The notes under the pieces were generated by a model, which saw only the letters and a list, made by a program, of their open reading frames with translations, was not told the origin of the DNA and did no database searches. From positions 1 through 33,925 of the forward strand of contig CASEAR010000012.1 of NCBI GenBank assembly GCA_949285835.1: a stretch of 33,925 nt of DNA. The letters are read 5' to 3'. Shown here in pieces: positions 8,986 to 17,305 of the stretch; position 1 is the stretch's first letter; the number at the start of each line of letters is the position of its first letter. This DNA is from an uncultured Verrucomicrobiota bacterium. Its GTDB lineage: Bacteria; Verrucomicrobiota; Kiritimatiellia; RFP12; UBA3636. The translations under genes were made by a program, and so were the position numbers.

Positions 8986-9091
8986 CGCGTCCGCACCGTC
9001 GTCTGCCGCGCATGATGCGGCTCATTCGCGGTTTCTTTGCCGTCTGGCGGCGCGTCCGCACCGATTGCCGCAGGCATGATCTGCGCTGCGG
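8976..9091. repeat. Imperfect direct repeat after the esterase gene
   Basis: The segment at about 8976-9020 recurs, with changes, at 9041-9091. Both begin CGTCTGG(T/C)(A/G)GCGCG, share GCGCGTCCGCACCG, and end in a CATGAT...TGCGG run. The offset is 65 nt, and the first copy covers the last codons of the esterase. It is followed by a hairpin-forming TGCCGC...GCGGCA stretch. No gene is seen in 8986-9185. Confidence 0.6.
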
Positions 9092-9185
9092 CATGAATCA
9101 AGTCCACGGGAAAACATCTTCGCGCACCGTGCTTTTCCGGCGGCGTCTTTACGGACGTCGGCCGGTACACGGACTTTCACGAAAG

Positions 9186-9220
9186 AAAAAAATGCCGCCC
9201 GCGAAGTATGCGGGCGGCAT
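9186..9220 (-). terminator. Rho-independent terminator of the FAD oxidoreductase gene
   Basis: On the minus strand an 11-bp perfect stem (arms 9192-9202 and 9210-9220) with a 7-nt loop is followed by a run of seven T (A-run at 9186-9192 on the plus strand). It begins 16 nt beyond the stop of the minus-strand gene at 9237. The T-run on that side only shows which strand it serves. Confidence 0.85.
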
Positions 9221-9236
9221 GAACGGCTTGCACTTT

Positions 9237-10550
9237 TCAGTGGAAGTTGGGCAGAAACGCGCCGGCGGATACAAGATCTGCCTGGAGCGCGTGAACGTCG
9301 ATCCCGCGCGAGGTTGTGCCTTTGGACACTGCGATTGCGGCGGCGGCTCCGACGGCCTGTCCGGTAATGTAGCAGCAGGGCATTACACGGATGGACGCCT
9401 GCATCTCGCGCGTCACGCCTATGCAACGCCCGGCGACCCAGACATTGTCCAGTCCGGCAGGGGTAAGCGACCGGTACGGAATGCCGTAGCTTTCTCCATG
9501 TTTAAGCCGCATGCTGAAGTGTTTAAGGAAGTTGTCGTAGCTTTCCTTGTCCGGCTTGGCAATGTGTATGTCTATGGGATATGAATAGCGTCCGATTTCG
9601 TCGTCAAATACGGCAAGATTCTTGAAGTCTTCCACGCTGAGCGCATAGTCGCACGTTATCCGCCTGGATTCGCGCACCCCCATCAGCTGTGCGGAAACGA
9701 CGAGTTCCATCGATTCAAACCCGCGCAGATATTCCTTGTAGTACTTCTCGTACTCAAGGATTGACTTGCGTCCCCAGATATAAGCTTTAGTCAGAGAAAC
9801 TTCGTCGGTGCCGTCAACTCCGAACGTGTGGCCGATGTTTCCGCCGCCGATTTTTTCTCCAACGCGCCACATTCCGGGCAGGTGCCGGTCCTCATTTGTG
9901 AACACTCCGTCTGCGAAGGCTTTTTCAAGGTATTTATCGTCCGGTTCTCTTCCATTGGGACCGTTGACTCTATCCCAATCGATTCCTCCCCACAGGGTGC
10001 AGAGCGTTCCAGGCATTGTATTGCCCTCGGAATCTCCCATGGAATAACCTGCGCCGGCAAGAACGCACAGGTCTCCGTCTCCGGTGCCGTCAATAAACGC
10101 CTTGGCAGAAACGGCGTATACGCCCGATTTCGCCGCGCATACGGCGATCGTCGCGTTCGCTCCGTCTTTTATCACATCTATGAGTTTCGTGTGGTACGTG
10201 TACTCTATGCCGTTTTCTTCAAATATGCGCTCGTAAAGGCGTTTAAGCTTTTCGACTTTTATGTGCATGGTGTTTCCATAGAGTCCGCCGTCTTCGCGCA
10301 GTCTGTCAATGAGCTCCTTGCCGAATCCTCCGGCAAGAAAATTCTTTCCGTCGGTGAATTGCATGAACACGGGAACCAGTCCAGCGGTTCCCAAACCGCC
10401 GAGGCATGTGCTTGCTTCTATGAGCCGGACCTTCATGCCGCGCCGCGCAGCCGTCACCGCCGCGGCGATGCCCGCCGGCCCTCCGCCAACCACAAGTACA
10501 TCCGCATCATAACGGATTTCAATATTTTTGCTGTATGTAAATTCTTTCAT
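9237..10550 (-). CDS. FAD-dependent oxidoreductase (FAD_oxidored family)
   Basis: Predicted flavoprotein of the PF12831 type; these are common in polysaccharide-degrading and PVC bacteria and often of unknown substrate. The 437-residue product has an N-terminal dinucleotide-binding fold, DVLVVGGGPAGIAAAVTAA (Gly22-Gly27) ending RLIEAS. A second FAD contact is suggested by AFIDGTGDGDLCVLAGAGYS, and the C-terminus has WVAGRCIGVTREMQASIRV then ITGQAVGAAAAIAV. ATG at 10550 is preceded by GTGGAGAT at good spacing; an upstream in-frame ATG at 10586 would add 12 unrelated residues. The gene is alone, with a promoter at 10596-10624 and a terminator at 9186-9220. No substrate can be named. Confidence 0.85.
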   Translation of the reverse strand: MKEFTYSKNIEIRYDADVLVVGGGPAGIAAAVTAARRGMKVRLIEASTCLGGLGTAGLVPVFMQFTDGKNFLAGGFGKELIDRLREDGGLYGNTMHIKVEKLKRLYERIFEENGIEYTYHTKLIDVIKDGANATIAVCAAKSGVYAVSAKAFIDGTGDGDLCVLAGAGYSMGDSEGNTMPGTLCTLWGGIDWDRVNGPNGREPDDKYLEKAFADGVFTNEDRHLPGMWRVGEKIGGGNIGHTFGVDGTDEVSLTKAYIWGRKSILEYEKYYKEYLRGFESMELVVSAQLMGVRESRRITCDYALSVEDFKNLAVFDDEIGRYSYPIDIHIAKPDKESYDNFLKHFSMRLKHGESYGIPYRSLTPAGLDNVWVAGRCIGVTREMQASIRVMPCCYITGQAVGAAAAIAVSKGTTSRGIDVHALQADLVSAGAFLPNFH

Positions 10551-10595
10551 ACCAAATCTCCACGTTTCGGGTTTGTCCGATAACATACGGTCAAC

Positions 10596-10624
10596 ATCGT
10601 AGCAAAGTAGTCGCTTTATGTAAA
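10596..10624 (-). promoter_or_regulatory. Candidate promoter of the FAD oxidoreductase gene
   Basis: On the minus strand TTTACA (10619-10624) and TACGAT (10596-10601) are separated by exactly 17 nt, close to the sigma70 consensus. The predicted start of transcription leaves a leader of about 40 nt that contains the GGAG ribosome-binding site. Confidence 0.6.
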
Positions 10625-10657
10625 CAAAAAGGCGAATATGCCGCTCCTGGTGCAGCT

Positions 10658-10699
10658 AAAAACGGCGGCACGCCCCGCATAATCCGGAGCATGCCGCCG
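10658..10699 (-). terminator. Rho-independent terminator of pfp
   Basis: On the minus strand a 15-bp stem, with a few G-T pairs, is formed by 10685-10699 and 10663-10677 with a 7-nt loop. It is followed by TTTTT (A-run at 10658-10662 on the plus strand). It lies about 50 nt after the pfp stop and just upstream of the promoter of the next gene, so it separates the two units. Confidence 0.88.
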
Positions 10700-10752
10700 G
10701 CACACGTGATAGTGCGCAGCGTTTTCACTGCAGGCTGCGCCTGCATCCGCCG

Positions 10753-11961
10753 TCACACAGCCTGTCCGATGGCCTTGAGCATTTCGGTAAACCACGGCTG
10801 ACTGGTGTTGAAGGGTTTGCCGCCCTTGATTCGCTCAAACTCACAAGCTCTGATTTCGTCTCCGCGGTCCTCGTCCTGTCCAACGACGCCGCCGATTCCC
10901 TCAAGAGCGCAGTCAACGGCTTTGTTTGCGCACTTTATGATGAGGCTGCGGTCGGCTTCGTTGGATGCGGCCGCACGGCTGTAGTAGCCTGATTTCTGCA
11001 CGAGGGTCTTTTCGGCGCCGAGCATCTCTGCGAATTGTTTTGCGAACCATGCGCCCGGATTGATTTTGTCGAGGCGCGGATGCCCGAACGCGTCTCTCGG
11101 GATTTCCTCCCCGCGAGCCTCCATCTCTTTCATGATGGTTTCGACTCCGGCGCCCTCTGAGACGAAGATATTGACATTGCCGGTTTCGTCCATTATTTTG
11201 CGGAGCCTTTCCGCCTCGGACTTGACGTCGAATACGAGTTCGGGCACGTATACGGCGTGTATGTCGCGCCGCACGCGGGACAGTCCTATGCCGGGGAGGA
11301 ATTCCGTCTCATCCAGCATCTTGCGGTATGCGTGCGCGGTGGCTGCCGTAAGATATCCGCAGTTGCGTCCCATAACCTCATGGACTATAAGCATTCTGGG
11401 GTTTGCGCTGTGTTCTCCGACCACGTTTGCGAAATACTTTGCTCCCTCTTCTGCGGCCGTCCATGCGCCGAGGCTCTGGCGGATGGGATAGACGTCGTTG
11501 TCAATGGTTTTGGGAAGGCCCACGACGGTGAGGGCGTAGTTGTTGGTCTTGAGGAACGCCGCGAGGTCCGCCGCCGCGGTATTTGTATCGTCTCCGCCGA
11601 TTGTGTGGAGAACGTCCACTTTATCCTTTACGAGCTGTTCGGCGGCAACGCGCTGCGGATCCTGTCCTTCCTTTACAAGGCCGCGTTTTACGCAGTCCTT
11701 GACATTTGTGAGCTTCACGCGGCTGTTGCCTATCGGGGATCCCCCGAATTTGTACAGGATGGAGATGTTCTTCCTGATTTCCGGCGTCACCAGTATGCTC
11801 TTCCCCTCAAGCAGGCCCTTGTACCCGCCCGTATAGCATATGATTTCCACATCCGGAGCGACTTCGGTATAGCGCTCCACGAGCGCCGCTATGGCGGAGC
11901 TGAGGCACGGCGCGAGTCCGCCGGCGGTCAGTATCGCGACTTTTTTTACTTTTTCTGGCAT
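10753..11961 (-). CDS. pfp: Pyrophosphate-dependent 6-phosphofructokinase
   Basis: Phosphorylates fructose-6-phosphate, reversibly, using PPi rather than ATP, in the cytoplasm; it serves glycolysis and can run in the gluconeogenic direction. The 402-residue product has the PFK fold from its first residues (VAILTAGGLAPCLSSAI). The phosphate-donor site reads GGDDT (residues 122-126); the second Asp, replacing Gly of ATP enzymes, and Lys151 in PKTIDND are known determinants of PPi use. The catalytic base is Asp154, and MGRNCGY is the conserved fructose-phosphate loop. AAAGGA precedes the ATG at 11961. It lies 37 nt downstream of the DEAD-box helicase gene, probably co-transcribed, and is followed by a strong terminator. 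Confidence 0.93.
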   Translation of the reverse strand: MPEKVKKVAILTAGGLAPCLSSAIAALVERYTEVAPDVEIICYTGGYKGLLEGKSILVTPEIRKNISILYKFGGSPIGNSRVKLTNVKDCVKRGLVKEGQDPQRVAAEQLVKDKVDVLHTIGGDDTNTAAADLAAFLKTNNYALTVVGLPKTIDNDVYPIRQSLGAWTAAEEGAKYFANVVGEHSANPRMLIVHEVMGRNCGYLTAATAHAYRKMLDETEFLPGIGLSRVRRDIHAVYVPELVFDVKSEAERLRKIMDETGNVNIFVSEGAGVETIMKEMEARGEEIPRDAFGHPRLDKINPGAWFAKQFAEMLGAEKTLVQKSGYYSRAAASNEADRSLIIKCANKAVDCALEGIGGVVGQDEDRGDEIRACEFERIKGGKPFNTSQPWFTEMLKAIGQAV

Positions 11962-11998
11962 TGTTCGTCCTTTTCTGTTTTCAATCCGATCATTGAAA

Positions 11999-13600
11999 TC
12001 ACGGAATTCTGCGTACTTTAAGAGTTTTGTCCGACTGTCCGCGCCGGGAGCTCCGGCGCATTGGTTTCCCGGCGGGATTTTTCCTGTCCGCGGGTATTTT
12101 CTTCACGGATGGCGGCACTTCTGTGAACAGGGCGTCGGCGGGCTGCTGGCAGTGCAGTTCCTCTCCGAGGAGTTTTTCAATTTCGGGAATGATAAACGAT
12201 TCGTCCTCACAGGCGAAGGAACAGGCGGTGCCGTGAGTGCCGGCTCTGCCGGTTCTCCCGATTCTGTGTATGTAATCGTCGGCTTCGTACGGGAAATCGT
12301 AGTTGACCACAAGAGAGATATCGTCGACATGTATTCCACGTCCGGCGACGTCCGTGGCGACCACGAGGTTGATCTTGCCTGCGCGGAATTCGTCGAGTAT
12401 GCGCATGCGTTTTTTCTGTTCCACGTCGCCGGAGAGGAGTTCTGCGGCGATGCCGTGTTCGATGAGCATTCGGGCCAGGTCTTCGCAGTCGCGCTTCCGG
12501 TTGCGAAACACGAGAATCCGTTTATATTTGCCGGATGCAATTATGTTGTAAAGTACGGTAAATTTTTCTCTGGAGGAAATGGGGTAGACTATCTGCCTTA
12601 TGGTGTCGACGGTGCCGTGTTCGGGATCGACGGATACGTTTATAGGGTCTGGCATCCACTGCGACGCGAGTCTCATTACGTCGTCGTTGAGAGTTGCGGA
12701 GAACAGCAATGTCTGTCTGGATGCGCCGTCCGGGAGCTCTCGTATGATTTTTTTGACATCCGGGATGAACCCCATGTCTAGCATTCTGTCTGCTTCATCG
12801 ATGACCAGAGTGCGGACTCCCTTCAGGCAGACTGTGCGGGAGCGTTTGAAGTCCAGAAGTCTCCCCGGGGTGGCAGCAAGCAGATCGAGCGGGGCTGATT
12901 CAAGCTTGCGCTGCTGCTGTTCGTGGTCCGCGCCGCCGTAGACTGCAAGAGCCCGCAGGCCGCAGTACTTTCCGAGGGCTTCGGCGTCGCGCTCTATTTG
13001 TATTACAAGCTCTCTTGTAGGGGCGATCACAAGCGCGGCCGGCCGGCCCGGTTTCAGCGGTCTTGCTTCCGGGCTGTCAAGCATGCGCTTGATTATCGCG
13101 ATGAGGAAGGCCGCGGTTTTCCCTGTTCCGGTCTGTGCTTTCCCCGCAACGTTGAGACCAGCCATTGTTTTATCGAGCGTTTTGGCCTGTATCGGCGAAC
13201 AGTACTTGAAGCCGAGGTCAAACACCGCGTGCAGTATCGGCGCGGGCAGATTGAAGTCATGAAACCGCACCTTGCCCTCTGCCGGCGGGACATCGAATTC
13301 CGCCGGATTCCAGGAATCGTCCACCGGCGGGAGTTGGAACACCTGCTCCTGTTTTTTGCGTTCGGGGGCGTCTGCCTCCGCAGGGCGCTCCGTTCTCGCG
13401 TTTTTTCTGCCGGCGCCGTCCCGCTTCCCGCGCGGAGGTCTGTCTTTTTTCCCGGCGCCAGCCGTATTGCGGCGCGGTTTCTCCGGAGAGCCGTTTGCCG
13501 GAGTGTTTGCGGCATTTCGGCGTTTTGCCGGAGTTTCTGCAGGTTTTTCCGCGGAACCGAAGATACTTTTAAATTTCCGCAGTATGTTGGAAATGAACAT
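11999..13600 (-). CDS. DEAD-box RNA helicase (RhlE/CshA-like)
   Basis: ATP-dependent RNA unwinding enzyme, probably in ribosome assembly or RNA decay. The 533-residue product (from ATG at 13600) begins with about 110 residues of basic, proline-, alanine- and glutamate-rich sequence. The helicase core follows: FHDFNLPAPI and PIQAKTLDK (Q motif), AQTGTGKT, PTRELVIQI, TPGRLLD, DEADRMLDMGF, FSATL, then VFRNRKRDCEDLA, VATDVAGRGIHV and HRIGRTGRAG. The C-terminus is short and basic. A GTG at 13633 would add 11 residues; I prefer the ATG. The gene starts just past the rpsI terminator and is followed 37 nt on by pfp. The subgroup name is uncertain. Confidence 0.9.
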   Translation of the reverse strand: MFISNILRKFKSIFGSAEKPAETPAKRRNAANTPANGSPEKPRRNTAGAGKKDRPPRGKRDGAGRKNARTERPAEADAPERKKQEQVFQLPPVDDSWNPAEFDVPPAEGKVRFHDFNLPAPILHAVFDLGFKYCSPIQAKTLDKTMAGLNVAGKAQTGTGKTAAFLIAIIKRMLDSPEARPLKPGRPAALVIAPTRELVIQIERDAEALGKYCGLRALAVYGGADHEQQQRKLESAPLDLLAATPGRLLDFKRSRTVCLKGVRTLVIDEADRMLDMGFIPDVKKIIRELPDGASRQTLLFSATLNDDVMRLASQWMPDPINVSVDPEHGTVDTIRQIVYPISSREKFTVLYNIIASGKYKRILVFRNRKRDCEDLARMLIEHGIAAELLSGDVEQKKRMRILDEFRAGKINLVVATDVAGRGIHVDDISLVVNYDFPYEADDYIHRIGRTGRAGTHGTACSFACEDESFIIPEIEKLLGEELHCQQPADALFTEVPPSVKKIPADRKNPAGKPMRRSSRRGQSDKTLKVRRIP

Positions 13601-13663
13601 AAACTTCAAGATCGGGCATGTCTGTTGATTCACGGATGGCAGATTTGCCCGACGCTATTCGTG

Positions 13664-13699
13664 AAAAATACAAACGGACATCCGCATGGATGCCCGTTT
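13664..13699 (-). terminator. Rho-independent terminator of rplM-rpsI
   Basis: On the minus strand a 12-bp stem (13688-13699 with 13672-13683, one G-T pair) with a 4-nt ATGC loop is followed by GTATTTTTC. It begins 20 nt after the rpsI stop and lies about 60 nt before the helicase start, so readthrough may feed the helicase and pfp genes. Confidence 0.82.
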
Positions 13700-13719
13700 G
13701 ATGTATGCAATATGAGCAA

Positions 13720-14112
13720 TCAGCGCTTGGAGAACTGGAAGCGGCGGCGGGCTCCGCGGAGACCGGGCTTCTTGCGTTCCTTCATGCGCGGATCGCGCGT
13801 CAGGCATCCAGCTGCCTTCAGCGGGCCGCGGAGAGTGGCGTCTGCCAGGCAAAGCGCTCTGGAGATTGCGTGACGTACGGCTCCTGCCTGCCCTGTGATT
13901 CCTCCGCCGGACGCGAATGCGCGGATGTCGTATTTGTTTTCGACTCCGGCAATCTTGAGCGGCTGGAATATGTAAGTCACCAACGCATCGTTGTTAAAGT
14001 ATCCTTTTATGTCGCGGCGGTTGACTTCACACACGCCCGTTCCTTCAATGAGCTGGACACGGGCCACGGCCGTCTTGCGGCGGCCTGTTGCTGCTGAAAT
14101 TATATCTGCCAT
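13720..14112 (-). CDS. rpsI: 30S ribosomal protein S9
   Basis: Small-subunit protein whose C-terminal tail reaches the P-site tRNA. The 130-residue product has the family's GRRKTAVARV near the N-terminus (residues 10-19), GGGITGQAGAVRHAISRAL in the middle and the characteristic C-terminal tail with RRRFQFSKR. Length is normal for S9. GAGGAAC lies at good spacing before the ATG. It follows rplM by 41 nt, the conserved L13-S9 gene pair, and is followed by a terminator. Confidence 0.97.
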   Translation of the reverse strand: MADIISAATGRRKTAVARVQLIEGTGVCEVNRRDIKGYFNNDALVTYIFQPLKIAGVENKYDIRAFASGGGITGQAGAVRHAISRALCLADATLRGPLKAAGCLTRDPRMKERKKPGLRGARRRFQFSKR

Positions 14113-14153
14113 TTTAGTTCCTCGAAAAAGTGTTTGGGATTATGCCCAGCGCC

Positions 14154-14576
14154 TCAGAGTTCGACCGGCTTCTGCGCTGCATGCGGGTGTTCCGCTCCGG
14201 CGTAGACTTTGAGCCTGCGCATCATTCCCCGCGCGAGCTTATTTCCGGGAAGCATTCCCTCAACTGCCTTCTTAATGATCAGTTCGGGGTGTTTTGCACG
14301 CATTTCCGCGGCTGTGGTCTCATGGAGACCGCTGCGCCATCCGGTGTAATTCTGATAGATCTTCTGCTCTTCCTTACGTCCGGTAAGTTTTACCTTCGCC
14401 GCGTTCGTTACGACAACAAAGGCTCCGGTATCGATCCAGGGAGTGTACGTCGGCTGGTCTTTGCCGCGCAGTGCGTTTGCCACGATAACAGCCAAGCGGC
14501 CTACTGATTTGCCTTCGGCGTCTACAACAATCCATCTGCGGTTGACACCGGGGTCATTGGGTACGAATGTTTTCAT
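14154..14576 (-). CDS. rplM: 50S ribosomal protein L13
   Basis: Early-assembling large-subunit protein. The 140-residue product shows RRWIVVDAEGKSVGRLA, ALRGKDQPTYTPWIDTGAFVVV and KLTGRKEEQKIYQNYTGW, all typical of L13, and ends with the expected KVYAGAEHPHAAQKP. First gene of the rplM-rpsI pair with its own promoter at 14723-14751. The ribosome-binding site is weak (AGGA nearly touching the ATG), which, with hairpins in the leader, is compatible with translational control. Confidence 0.97.
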   Translation of the reverse strand: MKTFVPNDPGVNRRWIVVDAEGKSVGRLAVIVANALRGKDQPTYTPWIDTGAFVVVTNAAKVKLTGRKEEQKIYQNYTGWRSGLHETTAAEMRAKHPELIIKKAVEGMLPGNKLARGMMRRLKVYAGAEHPHAAQKPVEL

Positions 14577-14593
14577 GTCCTGTTTTTGTCTTC

Positions 14594-14641
14594 TTTGCTG
14601 CCGGAAACAGCAAAATCGCCTTGCGGAAGAGGGAATTCCGC
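14594..14641 (-). promoter_or_regulatory. Structured leader of rplM, possible autoregulatory hairpins
   Basis: The leader between the promoter and the rplM start is about 140 nt. On the minus strand it contains two perfect hairpins: GCGGAA/TTCCGC arms at 14623-14641 and TTTGCTG/CAGCAAA arms at 14594-14614 (7-nt loop), the latter ending 18 nt before the start codon. L13 feedback control through its leader is known in other bacteria; assigning it here is inference. Confidence 0.4.
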
Positions 14642-14722
14642 CGGCGCCAGATGCCAGTTCCGAGGGTTGTCACCGCAGTTCCCCCGCAGGAGTAACCGGG
14701 AGATCCGCGTGAATAGGGGCAG

Positions 14723-14751
14723 ATTGTGCCACATACGGCGGCGTAAGTCAA
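14723..14751 (-). promoter_or_regulatory. Promoter of rplM-rpsI
   Basis: On the minus strand TTGACT (14746-14751) and CACAAT (14723-14728) are separated by 17 nt; five of six and four of six consensus positions match. It lies in the gap between radC and rplM, so the ribosomal pair is independent of the upstream secA-radC operon. Confidence 0.65.
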
Positions 14752-14844
14752 TTGAAAATTGATTCCGGCCGTGCAATATAGGTTCGGGCATCCGGCATAT
14801 GCCGGCCCGGTCGTTGAAGGAAATGGTTCGGTACATCAGCGGAG

Positions 14845-15627
14845 TTATGCAAACAGGCGCCTGTTTTTCCGTCTCATGCTCACGAAGCCGGATCTTCTGT
14901 CTGCGTCGTCTGCCCCGGGATCCGGATCGCCGACGATTATGTGATCGAGAACCGGTATTTCCATGATGCGTCCCGCATTGACGATATTTTCGGTGACGCA
15001 GATATCGTCTCCGGAGGGGGACGGGTCTCCGGACGGGTGGTTGTGTGCGACGATTATTGACGATGCGCTCCATTTGAGCGCGGTGCGGAATACATCGCGG
15101 GGGTGTACGATGGATGCGTCGAGGGTGCCTCTGGACATTTCGGTTATTGGGCCAGACAGACTCAGTTTTTTGCTCAGCGGCACGACGTAGAATGATTCTG
15201 TGTCGTCATCAAATTTGCGTATGCGGATTTGATTCACGATGCGTTCCGGGGAGTCAAGCCGTATTTTGAGTTCAGTAAGCGAGCTGTCAGCAATGCGCTT
15301 GCCGAGTTCTATGGCAGCGGCGAGTTCCACGGCTTTTACGTGTCCCAGACCTGGGAACTGCATAAGGTCTGAGGGCATGGCTCTGGAAAGGTCTTTCGGC
15401 GTGGGGTATGCGTCTATTATGCGGTTTGCCAGATCTAGCACATTAAGGCCATGCGTTCCGGTTTTTAGCAGTATGGCCAAAAGTTCGTCCATTCTGAGGG
15501 CCTGCGGTCCGAATGCCGTGAGGCGTTCCCGAGGGAGCATGGACGGGTTGCCGAACCCGCGTCCGGCCTGCGGCGACGGCCCTTGTTTTGCGGCATCGTG
15601 CGCCGGCGGTGTCTGTTTTTTGTTCAT
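14845..15627 (-). CDS. radC: RadC-family JAB/MPN domain protein
   Basis: Conserved protein with a JAMM-type metal-binding domain; despite the name its role in DNA repair is doubtful, and related domains occur on mobile elements. The 260-residue product has the usual N-terminal HhH-like part (LPRERLTAFGPQAL, LLAILLKTG, FPGLGHVKAVELAAAIELGKRI). The metalloprotease-like signature AHNHPSGDPSPSGDD is followed by ILDHIIVG-type sequence, here VLDHIIVGD. It starts with ATGA overlapping the miaA stop and is the last gene of the secA operon. A CCGGCATATGCCGG palindrome lies beyond it at 14792-14805, without a T-run. Confidence 0.92.
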   Translation of the reverse strand: MNKKQTPPAHDAAKQGPSPQAGRGFGNPSMLPRERLTAFGPQALRMDELLAILLKTGTHGLNVLDLANRIIDAYPTPKDLSRAMPSDLMQFPGLGHVKAVELAAAIELGKRIADSSLTELKIRLDSPERIVNQIRIRKFDDDTESFYVVPLSKKLSLSGPITEMSRGTLDASIVHPRDVFRTALKWSASSIIVAHNHPSGDPSPSGDDICVTENIVNAGRIMEIPVLDHIIVGDPDPGADDADRRSGFVSMRRKNRRLFA

Positions 15628-16604
15628 AGTGGAGGTTCCGGCTGCTGTATGGATGTGGACACTGGTGCGCTGAAGACCGGGTATGCGGGGCCATACCTGT
15701 CCCAGGCGCGCTGGACATCGTCTGCGGCGCGTGCGATATCCGCATGTCCGGCCGGGGCGTCAACGGGGCACACGGTGAGTTGTGTTCTCAGCCAGGTACG
15801 CTGTTTTTTTGCCAGACGCCGGGTTCTGGCGGAAATCCGTTCAATTGCTTCTTCGCGAGTAATCAGCCCGTTTACGTAGTCTGCGGCCTCCGCGTAGCCG
15901 ATGCTTTGCGCCGCCGTCGCGGATAGAGCCGGATACTTCGCCATTATGGCTCGCATTTCGTCGGGGAGACCGTCTGTGAACATCCGTTCGGCTCTGGCGC
16001 GTATACGCTCTGAGAGAACTTCCGGCGGCATGCAGAGCGCTGGTATTACCGGCAAAGTCCCTCTTTTTTTTGTTTTATCCGGGATCCATCCGGACATGAT
16101 TTTTTCGATGTGCCTTATGAGGCGTCTTGGATTGGACGGGTCGTCTAAAAATGAAAGGGAACCCGGCATAAGCGTTTCTGCGATTTCTTTTAGCCGGTTG
16201 TTTCCTTGTTCTTTGAACAGCTGCTCCAAGCGCTTCCTTGCAGTTCCGTCTGATGGCGGCGGCGGGGCGTCGAGTCCGTACAGCAGGGCGGAGATATAAA
16301 GTCCTGTGCCTCCGGCGACGATTACGTCTGTGCCGCGCTCTTCGGCTTCGGCAAACGTTTTTCGGGCGGCTTCGAGCCACATGCCGGTGCTGAATGGTTC
16401 ATCCGGGCTGGCGAGGTCTGCTCCGCGGAAGACGATGCCCTGAAGTTCATACGGGGAGGGTTTTGCTGTGCCTATGTTCATCTCGCGGTAAACGAGCATT
16501 GAGTCAGCCGACAGAATTATGCGGCCGGTGCGCCGGGCCAGTTCGTTCGCTACGGCGGTTTTCCCGGATGCGGTAGTTCCTGCCAATATCCATGCGGCTT
16601 TCAT
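15624..16604 (-). CDS. miaA: tRNA dimethylallyltransferase
   Basis: Transfers a dimethylallyl group to N6 of A37 in tRNAs that read codons beginning with U. The 326-residue product starts MKAAWILAGTTASGKT, giving the P-loop at once, then DSMLVYREMNIGTAKPS, GGTGLYISALLYG, and the C-terminal QSIGYAEAADYVNG and ARRLAKKQRTWLR-type segment (ARTRRLAKKQRTWLRTQ). ATG at 16604 overlaps the stop of the HAD gene by ATGA; further upstream in-frame starts lie inside that gene and lack similarity. The stop in turn overlaps radC by ATGA. Confidence 0.95.
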   Translation of the reverse strand: MKAAWILAGTTASGKTAVANELARRTGRIILSADSMLVYREMNIGTAKPSPYELQGIVFRGADLASPDEPFSTGMWLEAARKTFAEAEERGTDVIVAGGTGLYISALLYGLDAPPPPSDGTARKRLEQLFKEQGNNRLKEIAETLMPGSLSFLDDPSNPRRLIRHIEKIMSGWIPDKTKKRGTLPVIPALCMPPEVLSERIRARAERMFTDGLPDEMRAIMAKYPALSATAAQSIGYAEAADYVNGLITREEAIERISARTRRLAKKQRTWLRTQLTVCPVDAPAGHADIARAADDVQRAWDRYGPAYPVFSAPVSTSIQQPEPPL

Positions 16605-17263
16605 ATGCAGTGTTCGTCGAAATCTGAAAGATTGTGCAGCGTTATTTTTGCGCCGGACGTGTTTTGCGCCGGGTGTCCCGGGAGTGCGAGTGCGATTACG
16701 GTCATGCCGGCGGCATTTCCGGCGGTTATACCGGCCTCGGAGTCTTCGAATACCACGCATCTGGAAGGCGGGACGCCCATGCGGTCTGCTGCCGCAAGGA
16801 ATCCGCAAGGATCCGGTTTCCCCTTAGTGCAGTCTTCTGCGCCAATCCAGAACGACACATACGGTTGTGCATTCATGAGCCGCACGGCTTCGGCAATGGC
16901 GTTCCTGCATGAGCCGGATACTATGCAGCATTCGGCTTTCTGAGACAGTCTGCGGAGAAGCTCAAGCGAGCCGGGGATGACAATGTCCGCCGATTTGGCG
17001 GCATCCCGGAAGAAACCGTCCATTTCCGCCGTGACAGAGCTGTAATCCCGGCAGACGGCCGGAAACATTTCAGTCATGTCCCGGAATATGTCTGTCCATG
17101 ATCTCCCGTAAACGAGTTTTTGGGAAAACTCGTACGGCATGCCGTATCCGTGCGCCTTCAGGTACGCGTCCATGGCGTCGACCCATACCACCTCGGTATC
17201 AAGGAGGGTTCCGTCGAGGTCGAATATATACCCGCGCAAGCTGTCGCCGGTGTCTGTGTCCAC
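16601..17263 (-). CDS. HAD-superfamily phosphatase/phosphomutase (beta-phosphoglucomutase-like)
   Basis: Predicted to act on a small phosphorylated metabolite; the substrate cannot be told from sequence. The 220-residue product has motif I FDLDGTLLDTE with nucleophile Asp15 and acid/base Asp17. It also has a helical cap, motif II CIVSGS, the lysine in KGKPDPCGF (motif III) and VVFEDSEAGITAGNAAGM (motif IV), which is subfamily IA. The start is GTG at 17263, with GAGGGA at suitable spacing and no better ATG. It is 43 nt downstream of the pseudokinase gene and overlaps miaA. Confidence 0.85.
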   Translation of the reverse strand: MDTDTGDSLRGYIFDLDGTLLDTEVVWVDAMDAYLKAHGYGMPYEFSQKLVYGRSWTDIFRDMTEMFPAVCRDYSSVTAEMDGFFRDAAKSADIVIPGSLELLRRLSQKAECCIVSGSCRNAIAEAVRLMNAQPYVSFWIGAEDCTKGKPDPCGFLAAADRMGVPPSRCVVFEDSEAGITAGNAAGMTVIALALPGHPAQNTSGAKITLHNLSDFDEHCI

Positions 17264-17305
17264 GTTTTTTTCCCTCGCTTCAGAATATTAACATCCGGCG
17301 GCGCA

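Noticed and set aside
11257..12021. Open frame of 254 codons on the plus strand
   Set aside because: Antisense to pfp, whose motifs are unambiguous.
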